This document shows, one piece after another, positions 35,202 through 43,109 of a stretch of 64,000 bases of DNA. The translations under genes and the position numbers were made by a program. Numbering within the stretch: position 1 is the first letter of the stretch; each line of letters begins with the position of its first letter. Location of the stretch: positions 4,836,001 through 4,900,000 of the forward strand of contig NZ_CP124750.1 of NCBI RefSeq assembly GCF_029962605.1, written 5' to 3'. This DNA is from Serratia sarumanii. GTDB taxonomy: Bacteria; Pseudomonadota; Gammaproteobacteria; Enterobacterales; Enterobacteriaceae. The notes under the pieces were generated by a model that was given only the letters and a program-made list of their open reading frames with translations, was not told where the DNA came from and searched no databases.

Positions 35202-35993
35202 TCACGCCGGCGCGCCGGGCGCGGCGAACAGCGTCGGTACGCTGTGTAAAGTTTCAAAGCATGCCGGGCGGGAAAGATAGTAACCCTGCGCGGCCAACGC
35301 GCCGGAACGCTGCACCAGCCGCCACTCCTGCTCGGTTTCCACGCCTTCGACGATCACCCCGTCGCTGTACTGGTTCATCATCTTGATCAGGGTGCCGAGC
35401 AGCTGCACGCCCTCTTCAGACTGTTTAAGCAAGGTGAACAATTCGCGCGCTACCTTGATGTATTGATAGCGCCAGGCGCCGACGGCGGAGAAGTTGGCCA
35501 GCCCGCTGCCGAAATCGTCCAGCCACAGCCGTTCGCCGCCGACCATCTGGTGCAACGGGCGGTTTGACGCCGTTTCGGCGTGCTCCACCAGTTCGAAGCG
35601 CAGATAGGGCATCTCGGCGATCTGCCGCTGCAGCTCGCTATGGCGCTGCAACGCTTGCAGCGCCATGCCGTCGATATTGACCGACACCATCAACGCGTGG
35701 CGAATGAACAATGCCTGCCAGCGCTGCAACAGCGCCAGCTGTTCCTGGATCACCCGCAAACGCTGGGCGACGCCGAGCGAGGAAAAATACTGTTCCGGGG
35801 ATTGCCGTTTGTCCGGTTCATTCGGGTGATATACCGCCGTCAGCAGTTCCACCGCCAGCAGCGCGCCGCTGGTGCGATAAATCGGCTGGAAGGTATACAA
35901 GCGCCGGCATTGCCGCCAGTAGCGCCGCGATTTGGCGCAGGCATAGAGGGCAAAACAGGGCGCCAGCAGACCCGAGATCAGGTTGGTTATCAT
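35202..35993 (-). CDS. pdeH: cyclic-di-GMP phosphodiesterase PdeH (EAL only)
   Basis: Stand-alone EAL-domain phosphodiesterase that lowers cyclic-di-GMP and so favours motility. Landmarks are YTFQPIYRTSGALLAVELL (the EAL site, VELL as in E. coli YhjH), NIDGMALQAL, RFELVEHAE, WLDDFGSGLANF and IVEGVETEQEW. Neighbours yhjG and kdgK are the same as in E. coli. The frame is open to 36137, but upstream of residue M49 the sequence has no family counterpart and contains a KdgR-like palindrome, so the ATG at 35993 was chosen (263 residues). The true start may be slightly different. In E. coli it is a late flagellar-regulon gene. Confidence 0.88.
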   Translation of the reverse strand: MITNLISGLLAPCFALYACAKSRRYWRQCRRLYTFQPIYRTSGALLAVELLTAVYHPNEPDKRQSPEQYFSSLGVAQRLRVIQEQLALLQRWQALFIRHALMVSVNIDGMALQALQRHSELQRQIAEMPYLRFELVEHAETASNRPLHQMVGGERLWLDDFGSGLANFSAVGAWRYQYIKVARELFTLLKQSEEGVQLLGTLIKMMNQYSDGVIVEGVETEQEWRLVQRSGALAAQGYYLSRPACFETLHSVPTLFAAPGAPA

Positions 35994-36141
35994 CGGTACT
36001 ATCGCCGTGGCGGGGAAGTGAGAGCGCTGCCGCTGTTTCTTTACCCAGCTTATCGGCCGCGCCGCGCAAAACTTTAAGCACGAATTGCCGCACGGTTTCT
36101 TCTTCACCCTGTTTTGGCATGGGCCGATCGCGATCATAAAA

Positions 36142-36162
36142 AATCAAAACACCGTTTTAATT
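36142..36162. promoter_or_regulatory. KdgR-like operator upstream of kdgK
   Basis: AATCAAAAC and GTTTTAATT are near-perfect inverted repeats with a 3-base spacer, similar to the KdgR box (AAA-C..G-TTT core). The site is about 72-92 bp upstream of kdgK, a known KdgR target in pectinolytic relatives. Confidence 0.45.
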
Positions 36163-36233
36163 TATTGACTCCCTCACCGCCTTGCGTGGAGACTGGCGGT
36201 TGTTGCTTCTTCTTTAGCCAGGGCTTATTGACG

Positions 36234-37166
36234 ATGACTATCCGAAATCTCGCCGTGATCGGCGAATGCATGATCGAACTGTCGCAGCAGGGCGCACAGC
36301 TGACGCGCGGCTTTGGCGGCGATACCCTCAACACCGCCGTCTACCTCGCCCGCCAAATGCCGGAACAGACGCTGCAGGTGCATTACGTCACCGCGCTCGG
36401 CACCGACAGCTTCAGCGACGAGATGCTGCAGGCCTGGCGGCAGGAGAAGATCGAGACCGGGCTGATTCAGCGGTTGGAAAACAAACTGCCGGGCCTGTAC
36501 GTGATCGAAACCGACGCCGCCGGCGAACGCACCTTCTACTACTGGCGCAACGACGCCGCCGCCCGGTATTGGCTGGCGGGTCCCCAGGCCGACGCACTGT
36601 GCGCCCGGCTGGCGCAGTTCGATTACCTGTATCTCAGCGGCATTAGCCTGGCGATCCTCGCGCCTGCCGACCGCACGAAGCTGCTGGCGCTGTTGCGCCG
36701 CTGCCGCGCCAACGGCGGCCAGGTTATCTTCGACAATAACTATCGCCCGCGCCTGTGGCACAGCCGTGAGGAAACGCAGCAGGCCTACCGTGAGGTGCTG
36801 GCCTGCACCGACATCGCCTTCCTGACGCTGGATGACGAAGAGCTGCTGTGGGGCACGCAGCCGGTTGAACAGGTGGTGGCGCGCACGCAGGCGCTCGGCG
36901 TCGGCGAGATCGTTATCAAACGCGGCGCGGATGCCTGTCTGGTGTTCAGCGTGGAGGGAGAGCGGCTTGAGGTGCCGGCCATCGCGCTGCCGCCGGAGCG
37001 CGTGGTGGATACCACCGCGGCGGGCGACTCTTTCAGCGCCGGTTACCTGGCGGTACGCCTGAACGGCGGCAGCGCCCAACAGGCGGCGCAGCGCGGCCAC
37101 CAGCTCGCCGCAACGGTGATCCAACACCGCGGCGCCATCATTCCCGCAGCGGCGATGCCCGCATAG
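36234..37166 (+). CDS. kdgK: 2-dehydro-3-deoxygluconokinase
   Basis: PfkB-family kinase that phosphorylates 2-keto-3-deoxygluconate to KDPG on the hexuronate and pectin degradation route, 310 residues. N-terminal substrate site IGECMIELSQQG and glycine motif GGDTLNTAVYLAR; the C-terminal PfkB signature DTTAAGDSFSAGYL holds the catalytic Asp. The frame opens at 36114, but MTIRNLAVIGECM at 36234 is the family N-terminus. It is divergent from pdeH as in E. coli. A strong 10-bp-stem hairpin (37177-37199) follows. Confidence 0.95.
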   Translation: MTIRNLAVIGECMIELSQQGAQLTRGFGGDTLNTAVYLARQMPEQTLQVHYVTALGTDSFSDEMLQAWRQEKIETGLIQRLENKLPGLYVIETDAAGERTFYYWRNDAAARYWLAGPQADALCARLAQFDYLYLSGISLAILAPADRTKLLALLRRCRANGGQVIFDNNYRPRLWHSREETQQAYREVLACTDIAFLTLDDEELLWGTQPVEQVVARTQALGVGEIVIKRGADACLVFSVEGERLEVPAIALPPERVVDTTAAGDSFSAGYLAVRLNGGSAQQAAQRGHQLAATVIQHRGAIIPAAAMPA

Positions 37167-37176
37167 CCAATAAGGC

Positions 37177-37199
37177 GGCGGCGAGGTAGCCTCGCCGCC
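37177..37199 (+). terminator. hairpin after kdgK
   Basis: Perfect 10-bp stem GGCGGCGAGG/CCTCGCCGCC with a 3-base loop, without a T-run. Probable stem of a weak or rho-assisted terminator. Confidence 0.5.
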
Positions 37200-37357
37200 C
37201 GCACAATAGATCCCAGAAGCATTGATGAGAGGATGATTGAAAGAATTTCCCTGGCGTTGGCTTATTTCCGCCCAGAGCTGCTAAGCTCGGGTCTTGGCAT
37301 TGCTGCCTTTTTGAATTTATTAGCCGAGTATAAATTTCAATCCGCCGCACTGACTAG

Positions 37358-37373
37358 CTGGACTTTGGTGCAG
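37358..37373 (+). promoter_or_regulatory. lux-box-like sequence upstream of the LuxR gene
   Basis: CTG-N10-CAG (equally CT-N12-AG), the minimal spacing of LuxR-type boxes, 36 bp before the start codon. The arms otherwise match poorly, so this is weak evidence. Confidence 0.25.
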
Positions 37374-37408
37374 GTCGGGCTGAGCCGCGAACGACAGGGA
37401 GGTTACCA

Positions 37409-38104
37409 ATGACCGTCACATTCGCCAACGCCGTCGCCGCAAGACTGCATCTTGACGGCCGACTGCACGCCTTCAACCAATTCAAATACGCTTATTTGAC
37501 CTTCAACAAACACCTTCCCGATCGCCATCTGCTGGTCTCGAGCTACCCGCAAGAATGGCTGGACATCTACAGCGCCAATCGCTATCAGCGCATCGATCCC
37601 GTCGTGCGCGCCGCCCATAGTCGCTGCGCGCCCTTTATGTGGCACGACACCCCCGTCACCACCGAGGATCGGCATTACCGGAAGATCTTCAGCCAGGCGC
37701 GGGAGTACGACATCGTGCACGGCTGCAGCTTTGTTTTGCACGATCACGACAACAACCTGGCGATCTTGTCGATCAGCGCCACGGCAGCCGATGACGCCGA
37801 ACTGCGGCAGCTGATGGAAGACGAGAGGGCCAGCCTGCAGATGGTATTGGTCGATACCCACCAGCACGCTCTGGCCTTGGCCAGCGCCGAGGCGAGCCGG
37901 ACAGACCGGCTCTCGCCGCGCGAAGGGGAAATCCTCTACTGGGCCAGCCAGGGCAAAACCTACCATGAGATCGCGCTGATCCTGGGGATAAAAACCGGCA
38001 CGGTGAAGTTTCACATCGGCAATGCGGTGCGTAAGCTGGGGGTCGCCAACGCCAAACACGCGATCCGGCGCTGCCTCGAACGGCAATTGATCACGCCACC
38101 GTAG
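37409..38104 (+). CDS. LuxR-type quorum-sensing regulator (solo)
   Basis: A 231-residue regulator with an N-terminal autoinducer-binding domain (about residues 1-160) and a C-terminal GerE/LuxR HTH (about 168-225: LSPREGEILYWASQGKTYHE, then IALILGIKTGTVKFHI). Conserved acyl-homoserine-lactone pocket residues are visible: W and Y in EWLDIYSANRY, D-P in RIDPVV, and W in PFMWHD. No luxI-type synthase occurs in the window, so it is a solo here. It may respond to lactones made elsewhere in the genome or by neighbours. Targets unknown. Confidence 0.88.
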   Translation: MTVTFANAVAARLHLDGRLHAFNQFKYAYLTFNKHLPDRHLLVSSYPQEWLDIYSANRYQRIDPVVRAAHSRCAPFMWHDTPVTTEDRHYRKIFSQAREYDIVHGCSFVLHDHDNNLAILSISATAADDAELRQLMEDERASLQMVLVDTHQHALALASAEASRTDRLSPREGEILYWASQGKTYHEIALILGIKTGTVKFHIGNAVRKLGVANAKHAIRRCLERQLITPP

Positions 38105-38107
38105 GCA

Positions 38108-38132
38108 TAAAAAAGCCGGCATCGCTGCCGGC
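38108..38132 (-). terminator. ilvC terminator
   Basis: Stem GCCGGCA/TGCCGGC (38115-38132) with a TCGC loop, followed on the minus strand by a T-run. Confidence 0.85.
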
Positions 38133-38157
38133 TCTGTGTGCTTTGCCTTGCGGGAAA

Positions 38158-39633
38158 TCAGCCCGCAACGGCGATGCGTTTCATGTCGGTCATGTAGCCA
38201 CGCAGTTTGCGGCCGACGGTTTCGATCGGGTGGCTGCGCACCGCTTCGTTCACGTCACGCAGCTGCGCGTTGTCCACCGCCGTACCCGCCGCGGCTTTGC
38301 CCAAATCGCCCGCCTGCAGGGTGGTCATGAAGTCCTTCAGCAGCGGCACCGCCGCGTTGGCGAACAGGTAGTTGCCGTACTCTGCGGTATCGGAGATAAC
38401 CACGTTCATTTCATACAGACGTTTGCGCGCAATGGTGTTGGCGATCAGCGGCAGCTCGTGCAGCGACTCATAGTAAGCCGACTCTTCGATGATGCCGGCA
38501 TCGACCATAGTTTCGAACGCCAGCTCAACGCCCGCTTTCACCATTGCCACCATCAGCACGCCGTGATCGAAGTACTCTTGCTCGCTGATTTTGCCTTCAA
38601 ACTGCGGCGCATTCTCGAACGCGGTTTTGCCGGTCTCTTCGCGCCAGGTCAGCAATTTCACGTCGTCTTCCGCCCAGTCGGCCATCATGCCGCTGGAGAA
38701 CGCGCCGGAGATGATGTCGTCCATGTGCTTCTGGAACAGCGGCGCCATGATGGTTTTCAGCTGTTCGGACAGCGCATAGGCACGCAGCTTGGCCGGGTTG
38801 GACAGGCGATCCATCATCAGGGTGATGCCGCCCTGCTTCAGCGCTTCGGTGATGGTTTCCCAGCCGAACTGAATCAGTTTCTCGGCGTAAGCCGGATCGG
38901 TGCCCTCAGCAACCAACTTATCGAAGCACAGCAGCGAACCCGCCTGCAGCATGCCGCACAGAATGGTCTGCTCGCCCATCAGGTCGGATTTCACTTCGGC
39001 GACGAATGAGGACTCCAGCACGCCGGCGCGGTGGCCGCCGGTGGCCGCCGCCCAGGCCTTGGCAATCGCCATGCCTTCGCCTTTCGGATCGTTTTCCGGG
39101 TGAACCGCAATCAGGGTCGGCACGCCGAAGCCGCGCTTGTACTCTTCACGCACTTCGGTGCCCGGGCATTTCGGCGCGACCATCACCACGGTGATATCTT
39201 TACGCACCTGCTCACCCACTTCAACGATGTTGAAGCCGTGGGAGTAACCCAGCGCCGCGCCGTCTTTCATCAGCGGCTGCACCGCGCGCACCACGGAAGA
39301 GTGCTGCTTGTCCGGCGTCAGGTTGACCACCAGATCCGCCTGCGGGATCAGGTCTTCGTAGGTGCCGACCTTAAAGCCGTTTTCGGTCGCCTTGCGCCAG
39401 GAAGCGCGCTTCTCGTCGATCGCTTCTTTGCGCAGGGCATAGGCGACGTCCAGGCCGGAGTCGCGCATGTTCAGCCCCTGGTTCAGGCCCTGGGCGCCAC
39501 AGCCGACAATCACCACTTTTTTACCTTTCAGGTAGCCGGCTTCGTCAGCAAATTCGTCGCGCGCCATAAAGCGGCATTTACCCAATTGCGCCAACTGCTG
39601 ACGCAGGTTCAATGTGTTGAAATAGTTAGCCAT
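38158..39633 (-). CDS. ilvC: ketol-acid reductoisomerase (class II)
   Basis: NADPH- and Mg-dependent enzyme that isomerises and reduces acetolactate or acetohydroxybutyrate on the way to valine, leucine and isoleucine. At 491 residues it is the long class II form. The nucleotide-binding motif [20 protein letters not shown] begins at residue 35. A duplicated C-terminal knotted domain follows ([17 protein letters not shown]). It is divergent from its activator gene ilvY, with an IlvY-type operator between them. Confidence 0.98.
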   Translation of the reverse strand: MANYFNTLNLRQQLAQLGKCRFMARDEFADEAGYLKGKKVVIVGCGAQGLNQGLNMRDSGLDVAYALRKEAIDEKRASWRKATENGFKVGTYEDLIPQADLVVNLTPDKQHSSVVRAVQPLMKDGAALGYSHGFNIVEVGEQVRKDITVVMVAPKCPGTEVREEYKRGFGVPTLIAVHPENDPKGEGMAIAKAWAAATGGHRAGVLESSFVAEVKSDLMGEQTILCGMLQAGSLLCFDKLVAEGTDPAYAEKLIQFGWETITEALKQGGITLMMDRLSNPAKLRAYALSEQLKTIMAPLFQKHMDDIISGAFSSGMMADWAEDDVKLLTWREETGKTAFENAPQFEGKISEQEYFDHGVLMVAMVKAGVELAFETMVDAGIIEESAYYESLHELPLIANTIARKRLYEMNVVISDTAEYGNYLFANAAVPLLKDFMTTLQAGDLGKAAAGTAVDNAQLRDVNEAVRSHPIETVGRKLRGYMTDMKRIAVAG

Positions 39634-39762
39634 GGTGGTACTCCGGTTTGATGTTGTCTTGCATTGTTATTTTCATTCCCCGCCCTGTCTGTGCGGAGAT
39701 TCGTTAAACTCAATGTATAACAGGAAATGCGTTGCTTAAATTGATATATTAAGAACGTGACA

Positions 39763-39777
39763 TTGCAATTTATGCAA
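39763..39777. promoter_or_regulatory. IlvY operator candidate
   Basis: TTGCAATTTATGCAA is a 15-bp dyad (TTGC-N7-GCAA, containing T-N11-A) between ilvC and ilvY. It is placed where E. coli IlvY binds its tandem operators. A second, weaker copy may lie near 39731-39745. Confidence 0.6.
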
Positions 39778-39801
39778 CACACTCACTGCGAGCGTATCGA
39801 T

Positions 39802-40692
39802 ATGGATTTACGTGATTTAAAGCTGTTCCTGCATCTGGCCGAAAGCCATCACTTCGGGCGCACCGCCAAGGCGATGCACGTCAGCCCGTCGACGCTCTCC
39901 CGCCAGATCCAGCGGCTGGAAGAGATCCTCGGGCAGCCGCTGTTCCTGCGCGATAACCGCACCGTGCAGCTGACCGACGCCGGCGAACAGCTGAAAGAAT
40001 TCGCCCAGCAAACGCTGCTGCAATATCAGCAGCTGAAGCACTCGCTCGGCCAGCACGGCCCTTCGCTCAGCGGCGAACTGCGGTTGTTCTGCTCGGTGAC
40101 CGCGGCGTACAGCCACCTGCCGCCGATCCTCGATCGCTTCCGCGCGCAGCACCCGCTGGTGGAGATTAAGCTGACCACCGGCGACGCCGCCGACGCGGTC
40201 GACAAGGTGCAATCCAACGAGGCCGATCTCGGCATCGCCGGCCGGCCGGAAACGCTGCCCGCCAGCGTGGCGTTCACCAAAATCGGCGAAATCCCGCTGG
40301 TGCTGATCGCGCCAGCGCTGCCCTGTGCGGTGCGCAGCCAGGCGTTCGCCGACAGGCCCGACTGGGCCGAGATCCCGTTCATCCTGCCGGAGCACGGCCC
40401 TTCGCGAAAACGCATCGAGCTGTGGTTCCGCCGCCACCGCATCAGCAATCCGCTGATTTACGCCACCGTCGGCGGCCACGAAGCCATCGTGTCGATGGTC
40501 GCTCTGGGCTGCGGCATCGCGCTGATCCCAAGCGTGGTGGTGGACAACAGCCCGGAGCCGGTACGCAACCGCATCTCGCAGCTGGATAACATCTCGATGG
40601 TCGAACCGTTCGAGCTGGGGGTCTGCGTCCAGAAAAAGCGCCTCAGCGATCCGCTGATCGACGCCTTTTGGCGCTTGCTGCATCCCCGCTGA
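39802..40692 (+). CDS. ilvY: LysR-type activator IlvY
   Basis: Activator of ilvC that responds to acetolactate and acetohydroxybutyrate, 296 residues. The N-terminal HTH is MDLRDLKLFLHLAES, then RTAKAMHVSPSTLSRQIQRL. The effector domain follows. The frame is open from 39757, but MDLRDLKLF at 39802 is the usual LysR start, and the earlier codons overlap the operator. Divergent from ilvC as in E. coli. Confidence 0.95.
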   Translation: MDLRDLKLFLHLAESHHFGRTAKAMHVSPSTLSRQIQRLEEILGQPLFLRDNRTVQLTDAGEQLKEFAQQTLLQYQQLKHSLGQHGPSLSGELRLFCSVTAAYSHLPPILDRFRAQHPLVEIKLTTGDAADAVDKVQSNEADLGIAGRPETLPASVAFTKIGEIPLVLIAPALPCAVRSQAFADRPDWAEIPFILPEHGPSRKRIELWFRRHRISNPLIYATVGGHEAIVSMVALGCGIALIPSVVVDNSPEPVRNRISQLDNISMVEPFELGVCVQKKRLSDPLIDAFWRLLHPR

Positions 40693-40700
40693 CGCGGGGT

Positions 40701-41402
40701 TTACAGATCCGCCGGATCGACCTGCTTCATCGTCTCTACCTGCATCAGCCAGTGGTAGAGCGGCTCAAGCTGCAAAAATGCCCCGGCCAGCAGCGGCGCC
40801 AGATCGGCGCTGAACAGCTTTTCCACTTCGCTGTCGGTCACCATCACCGCGAACGATTTGCGGTTGTACCAGGTGGCGATCTCCGCCGCCTGTTCCTTCA
40901 CCAGCGGGCGCTTGTAGCTCTCACCCACCAGCTCGAACGGCGGCCGGCAGCAGGCGGCCACCTCAAGGAAAGGCTGCGGCCGCTGCCTCAGCGTATGGCG
41001 GAACAGATCCATGGTCGGCTTGTTGGCGCTGTAGTAGCCGAGCCCATAGCGCAGCATGTCCGGCCCCAGTTCGAAAAAGTAGACCGGCGCGTCTTTCCAG
41101 TCTTTACTCGGGCGCTTGAACGTCAGCCACATGCGGCTGCGGTAGCGCGATTTGTCATGAGAAAAGCGCGTATCGCGATGAATGCGCGACAGCGTTTTGC
41201 CGATCGCCGGGCGAGTCTCGAACTGCGGGTCGATCGCCAGCATGCCGGGAGCCAACTGCTCCACCAGCGCGCGAAACGGCGCCAGCAGCTCGCGATCGTA
41301 GATGTCGCGGTTGCCGTCGAACCACGCCTTATCGTTCTCGATCCGCACCTGCTGCAGGAAATTCAGACCCTGCTGGCTAAAGCCGGAGAAGGGTTGCGTC
41401 AT
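40701..41402 (-). CDS. DUF2461 family protein
   Basis: A 233-residue protein of the DUF2461 (TIGR02453) family. The N-terminus FSGFSQQGLNFLQQVRIENDKAWFDGNRD and the FSHDKSRYRSRMWLTFKR stretch are family signatures. No enzymatic motif is obvious and it appears soluble. It converges on ilvY with an 8-bp gap, and the candidate immunity gene lies 21 bp upstream on the same strand. Function unknown. Confidence 0.85.
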   Translation of the reverse strand: MTQPFSGFSQQGLNFLQQVRIENDKAWFDGNRDIYDRELLAPFRALVEQLAPGMLAIDPQFETRPAIGKTLSRIHRDTRFSHDKSRYRSRMWLTFKRPSKDWKDAPVYFFELGPDMLRYGLGYYSANKPTMDLFRHTLRQRPQPFLEVAACCRPPFELVGESYKRPLVKEQAAEIATWYNRKSFAVMVTDSEVEKLFSADLAPLLAGAFLQLEPLYHWLMQVETMKQVDPADL

Positions 41403-41423
41403 AAGTTTTTCCGTTCTGACGGT

Positions 41424-42002
41424 TTATCGGGTGTTGCGCAGATCTTCCCTCTGCCAACGGCGTTTGATCAACACGCGCCGACGCGTGCGAAAATAAGCGA
41501 CATAGAGATAGAACGCCGCCCGGTTGCTGAATAGCGCCCCGCCAACCACGCCCCCCAGCAGCATGGCGACAGTGGCGATGCCGGTCATCCCCGCCGCCCA
41601 CGCCGCCGCGGCGCCAAGGCAAAACAGGCCGAGCATGCCAAGGTAATATTGCAGCAATACCACCCCGCTGTTTTTACCCTGCACCAGTTGGAACAGGATC
41701 AACGTCATCCACACCGCCACGATCGCGCCGCTGCCCATGAGAACGGCGGCGGAAGTCTTGCCGCTCCAGGCGGCCGCCACGTCCGTGGCCAGGCCCATCA
41801 CGCCCGCCAGCCCCAGCGCCAGGCAAACCATCAGCAACATGACATTGCCGACGCCCGGCGGCGACAGCCGCTGGCCCGGCGTCAGGAAATGCTGCTCGAG
41901 CTGCGCATCCACACCGGCGAAAAGCGCGCCATCGCGCGCCGCGATTTGGCGTTCCATCTCCCGGCCCTGCGCGATCAGGCGTTTAATCATCCAGTCCGCC
42001 AT
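41424..42002 (-). CDS. small membrane protein, candidate immunity protein
   Basis: A 192-residue protein not recognised as any named family. Residues 1-50 are hydrophilic. Four hydrophobic segments follow (about 52-72, 85-106, 114-138 and 140-157), and the end is strongly basic (RTRRRVLIKRRW). Its ATG overlaps the stop of the 331-residue gene upstream by one base (TAATG), so the two are translated in fixed ratio. A membrane protein coupled to a glycine- and alanine-rich hydrophobic partner is the pattern of an immunity protein against a membrane-targeting toxin. This is inference. Confidence 0.6.
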   Translation of the reverse strand: MADWMIKRLIAQGREMERQIAARDGALFAGVDAQLEQHFLTPGQRLSPPGVGNVMLLMVCLALGLAGVMGLATDVAAAWSGKTSAAVLMGSGAIVAVWMTLILFQLVQGKNSGVVLLQYYLGMLGLFCLGAAAAWAAGMTGIATVAMLLGGVVGGALFSNRAAFYLYVAYFRTRRRVLIKRRWQREDLRNTR

Positions 42003-42997
42003 TACCTCACCATCTGCGGCAATTTCTGCATAATGCCCACAAAATACTGCCCGGTGGTTTTCACATTCACCGGCGCAGACAGGGTGCCGCTGATGCCGCT
42101 ACCCACGAACGTCAATGAGTTATTGAGCGCCGAATGCAATTGCTGGCGCAGCCCGTTTTGGATCGCTTCCGTCGGGTAGCGCTTCGGGTATAAGCCGTTC
42201 TTCACCATCTCTTTCAAGACGTTATTGGAAATTCCCGGATTTTCCGCCCGAATGATGTTTTCGGTCAGCCGCTTCCTTTCGCTACGGGGCATGCTTTTCA
42301 GCCATTCCGTCGCCTTGCGCGCCGAAATGCGGCGCATGGCGCGGTAGGTCATCGTCGCTTCCTTCAGGGCAGCCCCGGCACTGGCCAGCGAGATCACATC
42401 GAGCACGGTACTGGTAGCGATATACCACTGTTCTGAGTCGAGCTGAGCCAGTTCATCGCCTTTCCCGTCATAAAGCTTGTTGACGCGGTACAGCCCATTG
42501 CCGCACTGCAACGCGCTGGCGGCCATGCCGGCATAGCCCAGATAAGCCACCGCCGAGCTGGTGCCGCCGGTAAACGGCACGGCGACGCTGCCCGACGCCA
42601 GTAAAAATACCGATACCAGCAGCGTTCCGCACGACAGCGCGGCCGAGGCCAACTCTTTGCTGACGCTGGGTTTGCTCAACGCTTCCGACAGCGTATTGGT
42701 CGCGGCAACGCGTGAAGTATGAGCCACCGTTTTGCTGATGACCACGTGGGTAACCTGCGAAGCGTTTGAGTAACCGGTGTGCTGCGTCGGGCGGACTAAA
42801 AATGAGTTCTGCCCGTCGGAAAAAATAATGCCCACGCCATGAAAGGCGAGGCTGCAGTCCAGCGAGTCCTGCAAGGCTTGCAGATTAATATCGCGATAGA
42901 ATTCTTGTACGCCGGTATTGCCCAACAGGCGGGCAAACTCGGCGTTGGTCAAATCGTCTTCGGGGGAACCGAACGGCGTAGAAAAAGCGGTTTTCAT
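42002..42997 (-). CDS. hypothetical protein, candidate membrane-active effector
   Basis: A 331-residue protein not assigned to a named family. There is no signal peptide. Residues 1-110 are soluble. A long Gly/Ala/Ser-rich hydrophobic stretch spans about 115-166 (LLVSVFLLASGSVAVPF, then SSAVAYLGYAGMAASAL), with a second at about 193-212. The C-terminal ~100 residues are basic and amphipathic. Such a core is seen in pore-forming bacterial toxins and some type VI effectors. The gene reads as more AT-rich than its neighbours and sits as an insert between ilvY and ilvA, suggesting later acquisition. The overlapping downstream gene would be its immunity partner. Function is not established. Confidence 0.6.
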   Translation of the reverse strand: MKTAFSTPFGSPEDDLTNAEFARLLGNTGVQEFYRDINLQALQDSLDCSLAFHGVGIIFSDGQNSFLVRPTQHTGYSNASQVTHVVISKTVAHTSRVAATNTLSEALSKPSVSKELASAALSCGTLLVSVFLLASGSVAVPFTGGTSSAVAYLGYAGMAASALQCGNGLYRVNKLYDGKGDELAQLDSEQWYIATSTVLDVISLASAGAALKEATMTYRAMRRISARKATEWLKSMPRSERKRLTENIIRAENPGISNNVLKEMVKNGLYPKRYPTEAIQNGLRQQLHSALNNSLTFVGSGISGTLSAPVNVKTTGQYFVGIMQKLPQMVR

Positions 42998-43109
42998 TGT
43001 CGTGCATCCCTATACGTCAGAAGTCTTGGCAGTATAAAAATGCACGACAAAATCACAACCATGCAACCCATAAACTGACTAACGCGTCACGGTTGCTTAT
43101 CAATCCGAC

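Noticed and set aside
35818-36147. An open frame upstream of pdeH in another phase (MPKQGEEETVRQF...)
   Set aside because: It has no ribosome-binding site, runs into the pdeH EAL domain out of frame, and its 5' part overlaps a regulatory palindrome. A short leader peptide cannot be excluded but is not supported.
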